64,000 nt of DNA from Callaeas wilsoni (lineage: Eukaryota; Chordata; Aves; Passeriformes; Callaeidae), in the NCBI GenBank assembly GCA_013398955.1, contig VWPU01017411.1, positions 310,001 to 374,000 of the forward strand, given 5' to 3'. Numbering within the stretch: position 1 is the first letter of the stretch; each line of letters starts with the position of its first letter. Below, one piece after another: positions 58,300 through 64,000 of this stretch. The position numbers and the translations under genes are program-made. The notes beneath the pieces are model-generated. The model saw nothing but the letters and a program-made list of their open reading frames with translations, ran no database searches and was not told the DNA's origin.

Positions 58300-60033
58300 T
58301 ATGTGGCTTTAGGAGGGAGGTGGAGGGTGAGGGAAGGAAGGAAGTACCGGCTTCCCTCTCCATTTTGGTTACTTTAGAAAATGTGGGGTCCTGGGGAAAG
58401 CCACAGGGGGGATTCACGCTCTACTTTTCAAATAGCGGTGGTTGTACATGCCTTGAACCCTCACGCTCAGGCTCCAAAATATTTCAAGTTCACCCAATAG
58501 GCCAAGAGAATAAAAAATACATGTAGGAGGACTCCTGCCAGGGAGCGCACATGGGAAGGCCAGTGTCTCTGCTGCTGCCCATTCTGACAGGTCTCCCTCT
58601 GCTGTCTCATAAATGTCCTCCCCACTTGCCATATGTCACACATACCCTCCCTGGACTCACCAACACAATTACACTGGGCCTCGGCACAGCCAGGGGACAA
58701 CATCATTTTCCCGTCAGTCCAGCGCTGTTGTCGGTGGCTGGGGAGATTAGTGACTCCCAGCTAGTTCTGTCACAGCCAACGGAGAGTGGGAACAGTCCAG
58801 TTGCTTGAGGCAAGACAAGTGGAAACACAAAGGTAGCAGGGACAGCACTGGTGTGAAAAATATTTAAACATGCATGATACTGTAGGAGCGACCCCCTTTG
58901 CTGTGATGATCCTACTTCAGCACAGGCTAGTGCCACAAAAACAAGCGAAGATGTGCGTTGTCTGCTGGTAGGACAGCACATGAGCACTGACCTAAGCAGC
59001 CCTCTGGTAGGGCTCAGGCACCTGGATCCACAGCTCAGGTCTGGTGTCCCACTGTGCAAACTCATCAGCAAAGTGTCTACACCAATCTAAGCAAATTTAC
59101 ACAGGGAGGGAGGGGGTCCTACAGCAGGTGCGTATATTGTATTAGGGTTTATGCCGAGGAATAAGATGCAGGAAGGGGGAGGCCGGTGGCTCACACACAC
59201 CCCACCTGCAGCAACAGCCTGGTGGGAAGCGGAGACCAGGAAGCATTCAGGCCGCAGGACAGATGCCGAGCGCATCCAGCGATGCCTGCGAAGATGTGTT
59301 AAAAGCAGCCTGATTTCCAAGCCTGGGCATATCCTGCAGACTTCCTTCAAGGAAGGAAAGTGACTAGCAAGCCCATAGCTGCCTGTTAACCAGACATCCT
59401 GGCTGCACACTTCTCAGAGCTGTGCTGCCAGCCCCTCAGCGCTTCAGGGTGCCATGGCTGAGCATGACACCACCACTGCCATGAAGTGAGTGTCTGCTGG
59501 CATGGCAGAATCTCACCAATCAGCCACGGAGCTACATCTGGTGCTGGAGGTAGTGTAAGTGTCTTGCTCATCTTCGGCTGATGTTCCCAGCAGGGCTGGT
59601 GAGCAGAGGGTTATTGCCTCCAGTCTGGGAGGATGGCTGCTCAGGCCTGCCCGGCGTTGTCCTCAGCCATGTAGGTATGTGCTCTCCAAACCATGCAGGT
59701 CAGGCTGATAACAGTCAGAGAGAACTGCAAGGGATAACATTTTGAAGGCAGTTAATACAAATAGAACAGGTAATCTTTAGGAGAATTGCAAACAAGGCTT
59801 GTCTTTTTCTACCTGGAGAGTTACTGCAAACATCGAGAAACTGTCCTAACAAAGAGCTCCCGTGAGACAGTGGAGGGATGTGATGGAAACCCCACCATTT
59901 GAGATGTGATTGACTGGACAAAACATTGAAAATATGACGGCTCCAAAGCTGCCAGAAAAATACATCAGAGCTGATCTCATCTATGACAAGTGTATTATGT
60001 ACTTATGGATGGATCTATACAATACCCCACATC
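58300..60033. other. Non-coding DNA, nothing distinctive
   Basis: Open frames of up to 122 codons overlap on both strands and lack domains. No transposon was recognised. Confidence 0.6.
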
Positions 60034-60046
60034 TGACCCCGGGTCA
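60034..60046. promoter_or_regulatory. Everted nuclear-receptor half-site pair (ER1-like)
   Basis: TGACCC, one base, then GGGTCA form an exact inverted pair. Each half differs from the nuclear-receptor half-site AGGTCA at one position. A one-base everted spacing is not among the best-characterised configurations, so binding is uncertain. Confidence 0.35.
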
Positions 60047-63000
60047 CAGGCATAAAACAGTGGGAGTCACTATAAACACACTTATAATTATTTGGGAAAT
60101 TCTTCTCTTCCTTCCATTCATTAAAGAATACTATTTTGTTTCTCTTTCCACTACTTTACTCACAAAGAATTTGAACCTCAGCAGATTAGGGTTTGCAGAA
60201 CTTTGTGGGGTTTGGATAAGACTTTAAAATTTAAGCCACTTACTGGAGGAATCTGCTCTGCCAAGATGTGGAGAAAATGTACTCCTTATCCTTGGGAACT
60301 GCTTCTATATCTCATTGGTGTGCAAACAATAAACAACACTAAGGGTGATGTTTCTGACAGTCCTTGCAGCCTCATGAGCAGGATTTATGCTGGGTGCCTG
60401 TTACACGTTGCTGTCACAGTCCTGTTGCTTCATGTGCAATTATACTCGGTCTTGGGAAGGTGCACCTGGCATTTTTGCCGAACACTGCTCAGTGCAGAGG
60501 CCATATGAAGATGATGCTCTGTGAAGGGATAGAGAACTTTTTTCATCTCCTCCTTGCCCCAGTTACAAGCATTTCCTGAGGCAGAGGTCAGACATACTGG
60601 GAAAAAGGGCTCAGGCAGTCCAGTTAGCCTAGCTGGTGGACTGGCACACCTTGGCAAATAGAGAATAACTAACACTCAGAATTTGTTTAACCCAGCATGT
60701 TTTGACCTGTTTGGGTGTCAGCTCTGGAGTCTGACCTTGGATGCTCCCAACTCTCATGAGAACATCATGCTCCTTCTGTAGTGGTGCCCTCGGGTGCAAG
60801 TGCCCAGGGCTGAGGTGGCCTGCAAGAGGCAGGTGAGCTTTCCTCAGCCCTTCCTTGGCCACTTCACCCCTGCGCTTACAGAGGCAGGAAAGTTGTTGCC
60901 AGTCCAATCTCCAGGCACTGCAGCAGCTGGGGCTGGACTGCCTTGACCTAATGTCATTCATTTCTCCTCCACTGGGAAATGGCTCTCTGAGGCCTTGGAC
61001 ATCTGCTGCGGCTTGCCCAGGCTGCAATGCTGATTATTGAAGTTGGCATGAGTTCAAGAAGGGACTACAATATTTTATTGTGCCAGTGCTGGTTTTCTGA
61101 AACCTACCCCAGAGGCTAGGAGGATGGGTGGATAGGGAAGTGGTAGGTGGATATGGTTCTCCACATCTCTGCAGCGTGGGGGGGGCTCCCATTCCCCGGG
61201 GTGTTGCAGCCGAAGTGCCAGTCTCCAATGGGAAGGGCATTGTGCTTGCACTTGGCAAGTGGCTGTGTGAGGGAAACACATCACTATGAAAGGGAGAGAG
61301 GATGTTTTCCTTGGCTTGGCTGGGGAGGGCTGGAGGCAAGATTGGGAAGAAATCTTCCTGACAGGCAGAAAAGTAGGCAAGGGAGGGAGATAGGAAAACC
61401 AGGAAAGTTCAAACAGGGAGGCAACATCAACAGGCAAGCAGCATAACAGAGATCACCTGTTGGAAAAGCTCCAGGAAAGTTCCCACTTATTCAGGGAGTC
61501 AAGAATGTGTTGAGTCACAGTCTATTAGGAAATGAATCTGGTGGGCTGAGTGGGAGGTGCCTGCCTCCATCTTACCCTCAAAAATACTTTGAGGATAGTG
61601 CCTCACAGCTACTGCCCTGGAAGGCCAAGAGACTCATTGCAAATTGCCATATGATCCCTGGGACAGCAGTGCCCTCAGTCAGGAGCGATTTGTCAGCAGG
61701 CAGACAGGGAATGGTGGTAACAGGAGCCACGGACTCCTCCCTAATTCAGGAGGGGAGATTTTTCCCAGCAGGATCTTGACAAGCCCAGGAAACAACCCAA
61801 AAGCACACCACTGAGGCCACGTCAGTCCGCAGCCTCTCATCCTTCACTCACACAACCTGGGGACAGAGCCCTCATCTTTTGTGGGTATTTCCGTAGCTCT
61901 GACCAGGTAAAACCTGAGGGACATGTGAGATGGACCTGTGAAGTCCATTGCTGGGAGGAAAGCAACTTCATCCACGAGCCGGAGAAGGAGGGCTGGGGCT
62001 ATGACAGCTCACCCCATGAACACCACTGCAAGCACCACACCAGAGAATCAAGGTCTCCATTAGATGGTTTCCCAAGGCTTTACAGCTCACCTATAAAACT
62101 GTGTGCTGGGACAAAAGTTGGCAGCATGGGAACAAAGTTGTGGCATAATTTTACCACTGCAGATTTGCCTCAGCCATTTCTCAGCCCACACCCTGCTGAA
62201 GAGCTGAGCTGGAGTGATTACATTTGAGCATTGCACAGCCAAAAAAACCTACATGTGCAAGGAGAGGTAGAGAAGAATCCAGTGCTGGATCGGCATTACC
62301 GAGCTGTCTTGTGCCTCTGGGATTGCTGCGCGCTGAAAGAAGACAATAAATAACAGTGACTGATGGCGGTAGCAGCATGCCCTGTGCAGAGGGCTCTGTG
62401 GAGGATGCAGCAGGATCCACAAGCACAGGGTCCTCCAGGCAGGATGGTGTTTGGGGGTGCCCAGGTGGTGCCCAGCCCCACACTCCGTGGGCAGGCACTA
62501 CCGCCTCCCACAGAAACAAATTAATGCCTCTCCTCCCTCCCTCCCTGCTTCCCACCCGCTCCTCGCACCACCTCAGTGGCCACCGGGGAGGGAGCCCGGG
62601 GGGCACCCGGTGGCGCAGGGACACAGGTGCCTGTCACCTGCTCCCGGCGCCAGCTGGGGTAGAGGAGGATGGGGCCAAGCAGCCTGGTCTCCCTCATCCC
62701 CTTTTCCTGCCTGACTGGGGGAGGGTCTGGGCCCCGCAAGAGGGGAAGTCGGTTTCTAAAAACCACAGCCATTTGCAAGGCGTGTCAGGTGGAGTATTTG
62801 AAATGGCCTGAAGTCGGTTTTTAAAATAAAAAAAAAAGAAGAAAAGCAGGCAGAGCTGCAGTGTTCCAGGTGGGAAACAACAGGACAGCAGCCCCAAGGT
62901 AAGCAAATTGCTCTAGCAGGAGATGGACCAACCTGCCAAGACCACATGGCGACATCACCACAGCAGTACGACATCCCCTGGGCTGCAGGGTCCCCACCGC

Positions 63001-63244
63001 CCCCAAAGCTATGTCACTTCAGACAGTGCCCCGGCACAGGGGCAAGCAGGACTTCCTGTCCCTGTAATCCATGATGGGCTTGGAAACCAACACCTCACTG
63101 GCACCTCCCTCACCCTCCTGATTCTCCCTGTCCACCTTCAGCTCCTTTCCCTTGAAATCGAGTTAAGGGAGGCCTGGGCTTTTCCTTTTGCACAGATGAG
63201 GTGAGGGGGTGCTGTGGGGGAGGGGTTGCTATAATTGGATCACT
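60047..63244. other. Non-coding DNA, GC-moderate, no gene seen
   Basis: Open frames of up to 151 codons (62,356-62,811) lie in GC-rich low-complexity sequence with overlapping frames on the other strand. A CCT-rich run lies at about 62,528-62,545 and a short GC-rich, CpG-moderate patch at about 62,560-62,720. An A9 run lies at about 62,829. I recognise no coding exon or transposon. Confidence 0.55.
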
Positions 63245-63290
63245 CACTGTGTGACTAATCACAGTGCCTGTAACCACAGTGACTGTGGTT
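63245..63290. promoter_or_regulatory. Clustered inverted repeats with paired RUNX sites
   Basis: CACTGTG (63,245-63,251), eight bases, CACAGTG (63,260-63,266), eight bases, then AACCACAG-TGA-CTGTGGTT (63,272-63,290), whose eight-base arms are perfectly complementary. RUNX proteins recognise TGTGGT/ACCACA, so the last element offers two opposed RUNX sites. I infer a regulatory site; the sequence shows only the motif. Confidence 0.5.
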
Positions 63291-64000
63291 TTAACCTTAC
63301 TTGGTCATTCCCAAGCCACCGGATGACCCAGCCATCTGCAGCAGGGCAGGCAGCCGTGGCGTTGGGGCCAGGGCATGCACCCCACACCCTTACTGCCAGT
63401 CTGTGCGTGGGTGGGGTGGGGGCTGTGGAACATCGGCACTAGTCCTTTCGCCATCTCTGTGCTGGTGGCCTCCTGGACAGGTGCGGGTAGGTTGGGAGCG
63501 TGGCCACAGAGCAGGCAAGGCCAGGAGATTGTGATGGGGATGGGCTTCAGCCTAAAATCAAGCTCCAGATATGAAATTGGGGTGTTCCCCAGAGGAAGGG
63601 CTCAGGCTTGGCGCAGCGGACAAACCCATAGCTCTGCATGTCTGTGTCTGGAGTTGACTGGTGACATCCGTGTTTGCTGCAGAGGTGACATCTGACTGCC
63701 CTCAACTCGCCCTGGTGCATCTATTTCTGGCAAGGCAGAAACAGCTAGATTATGGATGGTAGATCAGATTAAGTTTTGATTCTTATTCATTTGAGTAAGA
63801 ACAATCCTTAAAAGCCATTATTAACCTCTTTACCTTTAATTACCCAGCCAATTGCTGGGCATCCTGGCAGTTCTGCTTTTACCAGGCGACCTGGTGAACC
63901 TGAATAAGGATAGGGGCAGCACTGCGTGGGCTGACACTTCTGCTGTTTGTTGGGAAGCTGAGCTACAGCGAGGTGTGTCAGGGCATTCACCTTTCTCTGT
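63291..64000. other. Non-coding DNA to window end
   Basis: Overlapping short frames (106 codons or fewer), CpG at background level, and no repeat recognised. Nothing distinctive is seen up to the edge. Confidence 0.55.

Noticed and set aside
1..64000. CRISPR arrays, operons, prophage or bacterial gene systems
   Set aside because: There are no regularly spaced direct repeats, no dense coding and no ribosome binding sites. The DNA is vertebrate in character.
1..64000. Endogenous retrovirus or mitochondrial insertions
   Set aside because: I recognised no paired long terminal repeats, primer-binding site, viral coding region or mitochondrial gene segment by eye. A library search could still reveal small or old pieces.

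Overview
This window looks like nuclear DNA from a bird. The only clear transposable elements are 5'-truncated CR1 LINE fragments of the avian type. Two still carry the typical 3' end (TTCCAACC...ATTCTATGATTCTA, or its complement). There are no Alu-, L1- or plant-type repeats, and simple repeats are short and few. The identification rests on remembered family consensus, not on a search; a neoavian bird is likely but unproven.

I could support no protein-coding gene, tRNA, rRNA, CRISPR array or complete mobile element. Open frames are short (the longest is about 199 codons), overlap on both strands, lie mostly in low-complexity or GC-rich DNA, and show no domain I recognise. The window is best read as intergenic or deep intronic DNA: a gene desert, or a large intron of a gene whose exons lie outside. 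Non-coding regulatory DNA and structural motifs are the main content.

Layout. Positions 1-18,000 are AT-rich single-copy DNA with four CR1 remnants, a possible L3-like fragment and a homeodomain-site-rich stretch near 11.9 kb. At 18.0-18.7 kb an abrupt composite holds a telomere-like motif, a TAGA tetranucleotide array, a TG run and a genuine CpG island with a G-quadruplex motif. From 18.7 to 42.9 kb the DNA is again AT-rich, with a MITE-like inverted repeat at 19.8 kb, a perfect palindrome at 23.9 kb, one CR1 at 31.8 kb, several hairpins, and candidate conserved non-coding elements near 24.5-25.0, 38.6-39.3 and 40.6-41.0 kb. From about 43 kb the base composition becomes more GC-rich. This part holds a second CpG island (43.4-43.7 kb), a third promoter-like GC/GA-rich block with G-quadruplex motifs (50.9-52.2 kb) followed by a possible enhancer, a CR1 at 53.3-53.6 kb, a degenerate 22-bp minisatellite at 57.0 kb and a RUNX-type palindrome at 63.3 kb.

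If the CpG-rich blocks are promoters, they probably start long non-coding or distal-exon transcripts. The TAAT-rich blocks would then be candidate developmental enhancers of a neighbouring gene. That functional reading is inference.
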